From Trichoplusia ni (lineage: Eukaryota > Arthropoda > Insecta > Lepidoptera > Noctuidae): a DNA stretch of 64,000 nucleotides. The notes beneath the pieces were generated by a model. That model was given only the letters and a program-made list of their open reading frames with translations, was not told where the DNA came from and did not search any database. The position numbers and the translations under genes were made by a program. Positions 20,985-30,859 of the stretch are shown here, one piece after another (position 1 is the first letter of the stretch; every line of letters begins with the position of its first letter). The stretch covers positions 6,115,328 through 6,179,327 of the forward strand of contig NC_039480.1 of assembly GCF_003590095.1 (NCBI RefSeq). The letters are read 5' to 3'.

Positions 20985-21135
20985 AAAGTCTCGCAGAGTA
21001 TGCGCGAGTGATCCCGTGACTTTGGCTAAAGCAGTAAAAGGGGCCCGGGGTGGTGTTAGTCGGTGGAAGTCCGACATATCCCCACACCGTTCCCTCGACG
21101 TGGGTTTAAATCATTAACGATTCACCCCGGAAAAC
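20985..21135 (+). repeat. GC-rich interspersed repeat (partner of 11745-11925)
   Basis: GTGATCCCGTGACTTTGGCTAAAGCAGTAAAAGGGGCCCGGGG. The stretch from 21140 to 21770 is AT-rich with no gene seen. Confidence 0.6.
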
Positions 21136-21764
21136 CAAAAAAGGACAAAGGCTTCAGAAGCAATATAAGTTTTAGAGGCATTCTGCCCAAATTTAAAACT
21201 CTAATTTGCTTAAAATAATAATGTATCTCAACATTTATAGAAGATATTGATACAGGCTCGGCCTAGTTTAGATGTTAATATACAAAGATTTGTTTTTAAT
21301 CTATTTACATAAGCTAAGTACTCCAAGCTGTGTATTATTTTTGGTTACAATAAATACTTTTTATTTTATTTTTATTTATTATATTTTTTGGCTTATTTTA
21401 TATACCTACTTATGTAAAAAAAATAAAAGAAACTTACGTTGTAGTATAATAATACATGTGAACATAATACTGAATAAAAATATTCGTTTATCACGATAAA
21501 GTGTAACAAGCAAAATAGATTTCTTTTATTTTCAGTACCAGTTCCGTATATTTTATTTTAAGATTTACTAAATCCACAGTTTTACACACTATGCATTTAA
21601 GAACGGATTCGATTCAACTTTCTTTTTATTTAATTAACGATGACACGAGAGAGGAAAATAACAATTAATGACGTTGTGTGTGTCTTGTCAATGACACTTT
21701 CCCATGTATTACCACATAAACACCGCATAAGGAGACTAGCAAACGTCTGGCCTATTTTGTTACT

Positions 21765-22005
21765 AATATTGCACAACTTTCTCGCAACGCCATCTAGTCT
21801 CAAATTAAGCAAAGCTTGTATTATGAGTACTAGACAACTGATAAACATAGCTATATTTCTAAATACATATATAATATAGATAGATTACACCCAGACACGG
21901 AAGAAATGATCGTGCTCATCACACAAATATTTGTTCTGGGTGGGAACCGAACCCACGAACTCTGGTATAGCAGTCAGGGGCGGTACCCACTAGAAAAACA
22001 GGCCA
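21765..22005 (-). repeat. SINE family 2
   Basis: CGCCATCTAGTCTCAAATTAAGC..AACTGATAAAC..ATGATCGTGCTCATCACAC..GGGTGGGAACCGAACCCACG, reversed orientation. Confidence 0.8.
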
Positions 22006-22029
22006 GTTTTTGTCTCAGCGACCTAAATT

Positions 22030-22590
22030 GTCTCTTGGCCTCTGATACGAGAGAGCGCCACTTTATCTGATCCTTGGCCACTTCTCGCCAGTCATCGGCA
22101 TGAAGCGCCCGAAAGTCCGCCTCAACTGTATCGCTCCAGCGTCCTGGAGTCGGTCAACAGGTCGTCTTCTTGTTGGTGGTCCCAAACACGCTCTCTTAAC
22201 ACAGCGATATTCTCCTATTCTTTCGACGTGGCCGAGCCAATGGAGTCTGTGAGATTTCTCCAATATTCAAATGGGCAATTCAGATAGAGAACAAATCCGT
22301 CATCATTCCCCTGCCTTTATCCCAATTATTATTTGGGGTCTGCGCAGCATGTCTTCTCTTCCATACCTTTCTATCTGTCGTCATCTCGCAAACAACACTC
22401 TTTGCAGCCATACTGTCTCTTACGCAATCCATCCATCGTTTCCTTGGTCGTCGTCTTCCCCTATATCCATCCACATCCATACTCAACACCTTCCTCACCA
22501 CATGACTCTCATTCCTCCGCATAGCATGCCCATACCATGACAGCCGGTTGACACGTAGTTTTTCTGTAACCGGTGCCACTTTCAAACATC
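22030..22590 (-). pseudogene. Two LINE polymerase tails (minus strand)
   Basis: 22063-22263 reads HRLHWLGHVERIGEYRCVKR. 22280-22585 reads KLRVNRLSWYGHAMRRNESH, GYRGRRRPRKRWMDCVRDSM, EMTTDRKVWKRRHAAQ. Both are the C-terminal tail of RTE-like LINE proteins. A third piece (EMTADIKVCKKMTCCADPKE) lies at 42255-42400 on the plus strand. Confidence 0.75.
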
Positions 22591-23039
22591 ACCTACAAAC
22601 TCATTTCTTAGTCATTTAGATAGAGAATGGCTCATTAATTTCAAAGACATACAAAATTGAAACTCAATACTCCTTATGTTTGGCATTAACAATGGAATAG
22701 AGAACTCCAATTTATATAAGTTCAATAAAAAAAAACGGAAATAGAATATTTTTTATGTTTAGTGCAAAAAACTTAAAACACGAATTCGTTTTTACAACTT
22801 TCCGATTTCACGCTGACATTATATTGCTGTAATAATGTTACAAAAATATGGATTTTCTCCATGTTTTGCATTTCTTGTGTAAGTATTTTCTTATTTTTAT
22901 AGTATCTTGTGTAAGTATGGTTCGTACTTGAAAAATACAATGGTATACCCCCGCGTATTTATCGCCCGATTTCACTCTTTTGCCCATCGCGTCAGCTCAT
23001 AATTAAGAACCGGGACAGAAATTTTAGCACCTGGTTATC

Positions 23040-23195
23040 ACGCTAAATTCACTAAGCGCGACGTGTCGAGGGTTCGATCCCCGCGTAGGACAAGCATTTG
23101 TGTGATCCACGAATGCTTGTCCTGAGTCTGGGTGTCTTTGTGCATGTGACTTGAATGTTTGTAAACCACCGCGAGACAAGGAATGAATTTTTGCC
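23040..23195 (+). repeat. SINE family 1
   Basis: GGGTTCGATCCCCGCGTAGGACAAGCATTTGTGTGATCCACGAATGCTTGTCC hairpin plus the GAGTCTGGGTGTCTTTGTGC tail. Confidence 0.85.
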
Positions 23196-23240
23196 TATTA
23201 TTTTACTCTTCATAATTAATAACTTTGTCATTTTTTGCAG

Positions 23241-23311
23241 TTTTTCTTCAATTATGTCGATCTATGGGTTATCCACATTCGTGGAAACAGGCAACGGGTA
23301 GTGCCTCTATT
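23241..23311 (+). CDS. Candidate small upstream exon of the giant His/Asn-rich protein
   Basis: 71 nt between ATTTTTTGCAG and TATT|GTAAGTA. Entering in phase 1 and leaving in phase 0 it reads (V)FLQLCRSMGYPHSWKQATG-SASI and joins in frame to the main exon at 24654. The phase-1 entry and an early Cys parallel the Ser-rich exons. An upstream ATG at 22836 with a GTAAGT donor (MLQKYGFSPCFAFL) looks like a signal peptide but exits in phase 2, which does not fit, so exon 1 is unresolved. Confidence 0.38.
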
Positions 23312-23344
23312 GTAAGTATACTGTATTGATCCATTTAATAATAA

Positions 23345-23480
23345 TAGCATTCCACGACTTTCACACAACGCCATCTAGTTTCAAACTAAGCATAGCTTGT
23401 ATTATGAGTACTAGGCAACTGATAAACATGCTTATATATTTCTAAATACATACTTAATATAGATATATTACACCCAGATG
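23345..23480 (-). repeat. SINE family 2, truncated
   Basis: CGCCATCTAGTTTCAAACTAAGC..AGTACTAGGCAACTGATAAAC..ATTACACCCAGATG. Confidence 0.7.
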
Positions 23481-23829
23481 CTATAATAATTACTAAAGAA
23501 TACTATTGCCAAGCCATATTTTAAAGGCAACCAGGCCAACAACACGAGAGAACCTCAGATTTCAGTGTTCAGCATCCGGAGATGCCATCAGATTTTCGTT
23601 TTTCGTTCAAAAGGTTAAAAGCAAGAAATGAATCTTAAAAATACGCAGATTCACTACCTAAAGAAATTGTAAAAAATTTAACAAAACAAAATAAAATTAA
23701 TATCGTGAAAAATACACTAAAAATATATTTTCTAAGACTGTGACTCCATAAGATTTTTGCTACTTATATGTGTTATTTAGAATTACTTTTTTTTCATAGA
23801 ATAAACAGATTTCAATTTTATTTATTTAC

Positions 23830-23985
23830 TAGCTTTTCGCCGATAAAAACTATCCTATTTTCTTTCTCAAGGTTAACTCTATCTCTGTAAAAAAAATCAT
23901 TAAAATTAGTGCAGTGGTTTAGACGTGAAAGCCTAACAGACAGACAGACAGAGTTACTTTCGCATTTATAATATTAGTAGGGATT
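23830..23985 (-). mobile_element. Helitron-like element, fourth subfamily
   Basis: ACTAGCTTTTCGCCGATAAAAACTA .. GTGCAGTGGTTTAGACGTGAAAG .. CAGACAGACAGAGTTACTTTCGCATTTATAATATTAGTAGGGA. The same family lies at 40020-40145, 61135-61362 and 63900 to the window end. Confidence 0.65.
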
Positions 23986-24139
23986 TTTAGGATATCTTAA
24001 ATAATAACATACACGACACTATGTACCACAGTCAAAAAAACTAGTCTAAGAGAGTGAATTCAATTATTACTACAATAAATTAAACTAAACTTATATTTAC
24101 ATTTTTAAAACTATATCAATATAAAAAGAAAAATATACA

Positions 24140-24500
24140 TTATTTACAAAGCGTCAAAAAAGACATCCTCATCCCTGCCAAAGTCGGGAAACGTGCCCAG
24201 AAGGCTGGCTGCATTGCCACGTTGTATGGCAATGCTAATTCTTTGGGCAAAATATAGACCAGCCTTCTGATCACGTGTAGAGTCGACCAAACGCTTTGCG
24301 AGTTCTTTATAAAGAACTCGTGCACCTGGTCCCCATGTCCCGAACGTTTCGACCCCAAACGGCTCAAAAATATAACAAAAATATAATTACCAACAAGGTT
24401 ATTATATTTCCGCCGTTTTAGGGCTTCCGCGGCTCCAGCAGCAGCGCCCGGGGAGACCGCTGAACTTAGAACATGGGATTTTTTTAATGCAATATACAAA
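24140..24500 (-). pseudogene. Reverse-transcriptase C-terminal fragment, second copy
   Basis: The minus strand carries AEALKRRKYNNLVGNYIFV, then (after a frame change) VETFGTWGPGARVLYKELAK and QRISIAIQRGNAASLLGTFP. It is about 90% alike by eye to 9640-9862 over the shared part. Confidence 0.65.
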
Positions 24501-24653
24501 ATCACGTAACTATGATCTATACTCATTCATTTACTACAACGAGAAATAACGTGTTCGAATGAAGTTGTTTTTATTCACACACTCACTCTCCAACACAATT
24601 GCATTTATTTTCATTTACACCAAAAACTGAAACCCTCTTAATTTAATTAACAG

Positions 24654-27600
24654 GATTCAAAAGTATGGAATTCAAGATCGGTCGAATCAAAAACTTTATC
24701 GAAAGACCGCAGTTCTCAAATAAGCCGTGACGATGGCGATCAAAGTGAATATGACGAAATCTATAGCAGCAAAGAAAACAGCCAAGATCGCTCTGATCAG
24801 GACAGCAGACAAAGTGATAACTATCCTAAACAAAAGAATTATCTTCGAATGACACATAAAAACGTTAAAAACAAAGAAAAGAAGAAAGACAGCAATTATG
24901 ATGACGATTACAGCGATCAAAATGACAATCCCAGTTATAAAACAGATCATATCAAGAACAGCGATCCAAATAAACATATTCAAAAACACAAAAAAATAAG
25001 AGATAAAAAGCAAAAAGGACACAATCAATTTAACCATGATCGAAACGAAGTTAAAAAATATCACTCGTACAAAAAGACTTTTGATAATTATAATGATCAT
25101 TATTCTAAACATATAATTAAGCATAAGCCAGAAGATGACACACGACAAAAGGAATATAATGATGACCATCGTATTAAAACAAATAGCCATGACTTTAATA
25201 AACAAAAAATAAACAACAATCATAAGCGCCAAAAGAAAACCGACCCATCTATAACCAAAACTGATCTTGATAACGAACGTAATAACTATTATCCCAGCAA
25301 AAACAAGAATAATAATTATGATCAAGGCGACTATCGTCACAGCGTTCCCGAGATTGATCCATACGACAAGTACAAAGTCGATCTAAAAAGGATAAAAGAC
25401 AGCGCATCTAAACATGATCTTCCTATTAAACATAATGATCTACATAGTAAACACAAGCTCGTTGAAAATGACGATCGAGACGCACCTGAAGATAGTAATT
25501 TCAATAAGTACAATAATAATCAATACAGGCCAAACGATTTTCATCACACAACTCGTGACAGTGATCTTGGTATGAAAGATAATAATGATCTTTACAGCAA
25601 AAACAAGCACGACCAAAACTATGATCCAAACATTCCTGAAGATGATCACATCAACAAATACGATAGAAAAGAAAAGAGGCCAAACAATAATCATCACACA
25701 CCTGAAAGAGATATTCGTATTAACCATAACAGTGATCTTTATAGTAAAAATCAACATGATATGAACGAATATAAAGAGGTACCCGAAAATGATCATTACA
25801 ACCAATACAATAGGCGACCAAAGAAGATTGAAGAAACTCATCAACCCCCACGTGAAAGTGAGGACCATATAAAATATAATAATGATCTTTATAGCAAACA
25901 TAAACTTTCTAACGGAGATCAAGACGTACCTGATGATGATAATTTCAATAAATACAATAGCAGAGAAAATAGGCCAAAAGATTTTCATCACACTACATCT
26001 GAAACTGATCGTCGTTTAAAGTATGGCAATGATCTTTATAACATTAAGCACCTTGATCGGGAAGTACCCGAAAATGATCATCTAAATCAATATAACAACA
26101 AACAATATAGGACGAAAGATTTTCGTCACACCACACGTGAAAGTGACCATCCTATAAAACACGATAATGATATTTATACTAAAAAGAAACGTGATGAAAA
26201 CACCTATCAAAATGGACCTGCAAATGATCATCATAATCAATATAATAGTCATCAAAAGTGGGTAAAAGACACTACACCTGAAACTGAACACGGCGGTGAC
26301 CACAACAGTGATCTTTATAGCCAACACAAAAGCAACCATTATAAGGAGGATGTACCTGAAAATGATCACCATAAGCTAAAGAGGCCAAATGATCATCATC
26401 AAACTGCAACTGAAAATGATCTTCGTATAAAACCCAACACTGATGTTTACAGCAAACACAAAATGGAAGAAAATGACGAACAGATCAATGTTCATCACAA
26501 TTTATCTCCAAGTCATATACCCAGCAAACCCAAAAATGATCTTAGGATGACAGAGGACAGCCATCATTCTATAAAAGATCATAACCACCACGGTGCACGT
26601 GGAATCGATAAAAATCTAAAAAGAGACGATGAGGGCGATCAAGAAGACACACATCATGGCGTACAAGATCATGACCGTGTTAACAAACATAATAACGCTT
26701 ATAACAGACCAAAAAACAACATCCATAAAACTGATATTCGTATAAATCACGATAATTTTCAAGACGAAACTAATCAGGATGAAACTAAAAGTGATCTTGG
26801 CAGAAAACATATTGGCGATTATAAGAGGCCAAAAGTTGGCGTGTCTAATCCTGACCAACATACAGAACACAGGAATGATCATTATAGCAAGCACAAGAAA
26901 GATCACAACAGGCAAGATGATGATTATAACAGTTTACATAAAAATGTTCATAATAGCAAACACAAAAATGATCTCGATGCAAATCGCATTCTTCATCACG
27001 TATCTAGCAAACACAATAGTGAACATAAGACACCAAAGCATAGCAATCATCACATTGAATCTAAAAATGATAATCATAAGACACATAAAAATGATCTTCA
27101 TGGTAAACACAAAATCCAAAAACATACCAATCATTTTAATGAACATAAAAATGATCATCCTGACAAACATAAAAGCAGTCATGACAGACAAAAACACAAT
27201 GAGCATAACAAACACAAGACTCAAAAAGCCAGTCATCACAAAAACACACATAACTCTGATCTTCATAACAAGCACAGCAACAAACACAAAAACGAACACA
27301 AGGGCCAAAATGACGGCAACGATCTAAACGAATCTGACAATACTAGTAAACGTAAAAACACAAAAGGCAGTCACAAAAGCAAGAAAGAAAAAAAACATCC
27401 AAATGAACGTAAAAATAATCATCGTGGTAAACACAACAGTGATCTTAACAAGCATAAAAACGATCATAAGAGTCAAAACGAGGACAATCATAAAAGCAGA
27501 CATCATAATAATGATCATAGCGGACAAGATAGTGATCTTCATAGTAAACAAGACGATAATAACAACGACAAAGTTAAAAGTGGTCAGGAGAGCCAACAAG

Positions 27601-29558
27601 ACAGTGAAAACAATGAATCTAGCAGCGAAGTTCAAAAGAATCATAACAATCTTCCTACCAAACGAAAAATCGAACAGACGACTAAAAGTGATGATCAAAA
27701 TGGACAAAATAGTGATCAAGATACCGATGCTAGCGGTAATTTCTACGGCGGATATAAGAAACATAATAATAGCAAAAATAATGGCATCAATAACAATGTA
27801 CACAGGAAGCCCAATAATGATCGCGAACGTAAAGAAAAGAATGATCATAGCCCTGAACCCACCGATGATTCTTATTACAAACCAAATTCTGAATCTAAGA
27901 GCCAAATATACAGCAATGATAATCATAGAAATTTAAATACCGGAGCCGAGAGTGATCGTCATAAAAACAAAAGTGTCAGTCATAGCCAAGATAACAACAA
28001 GCATGATTCTGTTGCTAATAAACTGCAAAATGTTCATAACGAATTCAAAAGCAAACAGAGCATTCATCATCACATTGAACCCAATAATGATCTTAACGGG
28101 GAAAGAAAAAACCAAGAGATCTCAAGAGACAATCATTACAACGATCCAAATAAAATTCGTTTAAATATGGCATACGGCAATGAACACCACAGTGATCACA
28201 AAAGCGAAAAAAAACACCATGAACATAGCAATCTAAAGGAAAATAACAATACACGTCATAGACATGATGATAGCAAATACAGCAATGATTTTAATTCTGA
28301 ACCTAGTACAAATCCACTTAAAGAGAATATAAATCAAAATAGCGAAACAGCCATCAATGATAACGGTCAAAACCATGACGGTAATTCTGAAAATAGTAAT
28401 GATATCAAAAAAATCGAAAGCGTTGATAATAACCAAATGAATGACAATTATCAGATACATCAAAACCGTGATCTTAGTTCTGAACTCAGCAATGATCATC
28501 ACAGCAAACACAAAAACAACAGCCAAGAAAATAAGCGCGGTGATAACAATGATCCGAACATTACAAACAGCGGTTTAGAGGGCAAACAAAACTATACTGG
28601 ATCAGGCAATAATGAACGTATTAAACCAAATAATCTAACTATTAATCTTAAATTCCATAACCCTCAAAAAGAAATTAAAATTCAAGAGGAGAAAGCTCTA
28701 AAAGAAGAGACTGTTCCAGAAAAAACGGAAAGACCAAAATTTCGATTCATGCCGAAAACTTTCAAAATTGTACCGTTCTTAATCAAAAAAGATTTGCGAA
28801 GAATTAACACAGGTATAACGAACGCTCCATCGCAAGCGCTGAAAAAACTTACGCCTACTTACCCTAAAGCGCCCGCTAAAGAAGATCAAAAAGCAGTTTT
28901 CAGAAGCGACCCAATTGAAATTAAACTCTTTGATAAAGTACAAGGTGACAACCCAGAGAAATATATAGAGATAGCACCAATAAACTATCGCAAAGATTCC
29001 TACACAGCGCCCGATTACAAAAACGAGCAACACTATTTAAATAATGATGGGACACTTACAACGCAGAAACCAAGCGCCGTTCCACATTTACGTAAACGAA
29101 ATCGCATCGAACTCAAATATGTAAAGGATACTAACGATAAACTTGATAAATTAAAACATATTGAACGTCAACAGAAAGAACATACAAAAAAAATTCACAA
29201 AAATACTAGCACGACACCAAAAACTACTATCAGAGAACAAAAATTGTTAAGATCAGTTGAAACTATAACAAATTTAAACCAATCTTCAGTAGTCAATGCC
29301 ACTCGACCCGTCGCAAAGATTGATCTAAACGCAACTTTGGATCGGTTGGCCAAATCAAAAATCATAGACATATTAACAGATCGGTTGACGAATAACGTGC
29401 TTAGAAAAATACAAAGACGTATACGGGACAAATCAAAAAAGCGTATGAGAGAGTTTGAAAATGATTCAGTGGAGAAAATTGAGATTTTATTTCAGAATGC
29501 CGAATTAGAAGTTGCCGGTGACTCGAAAAGAACTATAATAAATGGGAAAGTTTATTAA
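24654..29558 (+). CDS. Giant His/Asn/Lys/Asp-rich repeat protein, main exon (1634 aa)
   Basis: Single exon of 1634 residues from the acceptor TTAATTAACAG to a TAA. The frame is open upstream of the ATG at 24849 and begins DSKVWNSRSVESKTLSKDRS, so that ATG is internal. About residues 240-610 hold roughly eight copies of a ~50-residue unit: NDLYSKHK - acidic - VPENDHxNQYN - RPKDFHHTTRESD - IKxN. Then comes a more irregular region of HKNDHxxKHK and SKHKND motifs, then a Ser/Asn/Gln-rich stretch. From about residue 1310 it becomes a non-repetitive basic C-terminus with Pro/Lys and a helical RKIQRRIRDKSKKRMREFEN segment. There is no Cys in the repeats and no known domain. A hydrophilic, disordered, secreted structural protein (silk or glue type) is inferred from composition and neighbours. 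Many minus-strand frames here are artefacts of GAT/AAT/CAT/AAA codons. Confidence 0.82.
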   Translation, partial: DSKVWNSRSVESKTLSKDRSSQISRDDGDQSEYDEIYSSKENSQDRSDQDSRQSDNYPKQKNYLRMTHKNVKNKEKKKDSNYDDDYSDQNDNPSYKTDHIKNSDPNKHIQKHKKIRDKKQKGHNQFNHDRNEVKKYHSYKKTFDNYNDHYSKHIIKHKPEDDTRQKEYNDDHRIKTNSHDFNKQKINNNHKRQKKTDPSITKTDLDNERNNYYPSKNKNNNYDQGDYRHSVPEIDPYDKYKVDLKRIKDSASKHDLPIKHNDLHSKHKLVENDDRDAPEDSNFNKYNNNQYRPNDFHHTTRDSDLGMKDNNDLYSKNKHDQNYDPNIPEDDHINKYDRKEKRPNNNHHTPERDIRINHNSDLYSKNQHDMNEYKEVPENDHYNQYNRRPKKIEETHQPPRESEDHIKYNNDLYSKHKLSNGDQDVPDDDNFNKYNSRENRPKDFHHTTSETDRRLKYGNDLYNIKHLDREVPENDHLNQYNNKQYRTKDFRHTTRESDHPIKHDNDIYTKKKRDENTYQNGPANDHHNQYNSHQKWVKDTTPETEHGGDHNSDLYSQHKSNHYKEDVPENDHHKLKRPNDHHQTATENDLRIKPNTDVYSKHKMEENDEQINVHHNLSPSHIPSKPKNDLRMTEDSHHSIKDHNHHGARGIDKNLKRDDEGDQEDTHHGVQDHDRVNKHNNAYNRPKNNIHKTDIRINHDNFQDETNQDETKSDLGRKHIGDYKRPKVGVSNPDQHTEHRNDHYSKHKKDHNRQDDDYNSLHKNVHNSKHKNDLDANRILHHVSSKHNSEHKTPKHSNHHIESKNDNHKTHKNDLHGKHKIQKHTNHFNEHKNDHPDKHKSSHDRQKHNEHNKHKTQKASHHKNTHNSDLHNKHSNKHKNEHKGQNDGNDLNESDNTSKRKNTKGSHKSKKEKKHPNERKNNHRGKHNSDLNKHKNDHKSQNEDNHKSRHHNNDHSGQDSDLHSKQDDNNNDKVKSGQESQQDSENNESSSEVQKNHNNLPTKRKIEQTTKSDDQNGQNSDQDTDASGNFYGGYKKHNNSKNNGINNNVHRKPNNDRERKEKNDHSPEPTDDSYYKPNSESKSQIYSNDNHRNLNTGAESDRHKNKSVSHSQDNNKHDSVANKLQNVHNEFKSKQSIHHHIEPNNDLNGERKNQEISRDNHYNDPNKIRLNMAYGNEHHSDHKSEKKHHEHSNLKENNNTRHRHDDSKYSNDFNSEPSTNPLKENINQNSETAINDNGQNHDGNSENSNDIKKIESVDNNQMNDNYQIHQNRDLSSELSNDHHSKHKNNSQENKRGDNNDPNITNSGLEGKQNYTGSGNNERIKPNNLTINLKFHNPQKEIKIQEEKALKEETVPEKTERPKFRFMPKTFKIVPFLIKKDLRRINTGITNAPSQALKKLTPTYPKAPAKEDQKAVFRSDPIEIKLFDKVQGDNPEKYIEIAPINYRKDSYTAPDYKNEQHYLNNDGTLTTQKPSAVPHLRKRNRIELKYVKDTNDKLDKLKHIERQQKEHTKKIHKNTSTTPKTTIREQKLLRSVETITNLNQSSVVNATRPVAKIDLNATLDRLAKSKIIDILTDRLTNNVLRKIQRRIRDKSKKRMREFENDSVEKIEILFQNAELEVAGDSKRTIINGKVY

Positions 29559-29783
29559 ATTTGTGGTTTTATTTTGCTTCCCAACGCCATCTAGTCTCAA
29601 ACTGAGCAAAGCTTGTATTATTAGTATTAGACAACTGATAAACATGCTTAAATATTTCTAAATACACACATAACAACAGGGTCCATATTAAACTGCTATT
29701 TATTTTCTACCATCTCTGTAACATATGGAATGCAATAAATGATTGAGTATTGAGTATTGAGTATAATATAGATAAATTACATC

Positions 29784-30149
29784 TAGAGGAGCTCGTGGCT
29801 AAGCTATAACCGCATAAGTGATTCGATCACAGGTTAAGCTATGCTTGACGCGGTTGGTCCGTAGATGGGTGACCATCTTTGTCATAGCGAGTTCCTCCGT
29901 GTTTCGGAAGGCACGTTAAATTGTGGGTCCCGGCTGTTATTCCTACATCTTTGACAGTCGTCACAGGTAGTCAGAAGCTTGAAAAGTCTGACAACCAGTC
30001 TAACCAAGTGGTGTCGTGTTGCCCAGGTAACTCATGGGTTGAGGAGGTCAGGTAGGCAGTCGCTCCTTGTAAAACACTGGTACTTAGCTGAAACCGGTTG
30101 GACTGGTAGCCGACCCCAACATAGTTGGGAAAAGGCTAGGCCGATGATG
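29784..30149 (+). repeat. 5S-rRNA-derived SINE, complete, with target duplication
   Basis: CGATCACAGGTTAAGC, TTGACGCGGTTGG and GTAGATGGGTGACCATC line up with the 5S rRNA internal control region. The 3' half is GTCCCGGCTGTTATTC .. CAACATAGTTGGGAAAAGGC, ending in GATGATGATG. Partial copies at 34170-34440, 36130-36290, 38705-38815, 45300-45610, 47020-47165, 49110-49340 and 55990-56235. Confidence 0.75.
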
Positions 30150-30262
30150 ATAGATAAATTACATCCAGACACAAAAAGACACACAAACATTTGTTCTGGG
30201 TGGGAATCGAACCACGACCTCCTGTATAGCAGTCAGGGTAGTGACCCTACATCTAGATCGAT

Positions 30263-30332
30263 AAATAATGTGACTGGCCAGTTGGTCTAGTGGTTAGTGA
30301 ACCACTAGACCAACTGGCCAGTCACATTATTT
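30263..30332. repeat. Perfect 33-bp palindrome in a SINE head
   Basis: Arms 30263-30295 and 30300-30332, spacer AGTG. The arms hold the family-2 tRNA head (GGTCTAGTGGTT). Confidence 0.95.
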
Positions 30333-30449
30333 AGATGTAATTATTATAAGACTCCCCTGTCTGTCTTTGTATAATAACTTAATCAGATAAGTGGTTTTCC
30401 ACAGGTAAAGTATTTCAAATCCCTTTTTGATGGTTGTATTTCTTCCCCG

Positions 30450-30720
30450 CGTTTTCATACTTGCTCACTTTCTTGTTTGTTTGTCGTCGCGGTTGGATAT
30501 TTGCAACTCAATTTTGAGGCACTTCCCGATAAACTAGCAGGCTGAAATTTTCAGGGTAGCTTCAAACTCGAAAACAATGCAATTTACAACTATAAAAACG
30601 GCTGGACCGATTTTGACAAAACTTTAATGGAGTGGCATTTAAAGACGTGGATAGGTATTTAGATTTTTTAAATCTATTAATAGTTTTAAATTTCTTTTTC
30701 TCTGAATTTCTGAAATTCAT
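30450..30720 (+). repeat. Interspersed repeat with ACTTTC/TTGTTTGTTTGTCG start
   Basis: Contains GATTTTTGCAACTCAATTTTGAGGC-like, CTAGCAGGCTGAAATTTTCAGGGTAGC and AACGGCTGGACCGATTTTGA-like blocks. Copies at 37640-37870 (reversed), 42400-42620 (reversed), 43965-44100, 45970-46170 and 60510-60670. Confidence 0.65.
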
Positions 30721-30859
30721 TCACTCATTCAAATGAACGAAACTAAATTGCATATTCGGAATTTCAAAATCACGATGGCCGAAAAAATTAACACAACCAG
30801 TTGGTTTAAAGAATATTGCTTAAAAAATAATAATTAACAACAAAAAAGGGTTAAAGACA

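Larger units (their letters stand above)
29580..30335. repeat. SINE family 2 split by a 5S-derived SINE
   Basis: The family-2 body (29580-29783) is interrupted by a 5S-type SINE (29784-30149) and resumes at 30166. The 16-nt ATAGATAAATTACATC flanks the insert on both sides (29768-29783 and 30150-30165), a target-site duplication. The tRNA head at the far end is itself duplicated into a palindrome (30263-30332). Confidence 0.85.

Noticed and set aside
22836..22905. Signal-peptide exon MLQKYGFSPCFAFL for the giant protein
   Set aside because: It looks right and has a GTAAGT donor, but it exits in phase 2, while the next exon must be entered in phase 1 to reach the main frame. Not assigned.
24696..28526. 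Many hydrophobic, membrane-protein-like frames on the minus strand
   Set aside because: Reverse complements of GAT, AAT, CAT and AAA are ATC, ATT, ATG and TTT, so an Asp/Asn/His/Lys-rich gene always yields Ile/Met/Phe-rich antisense frames.
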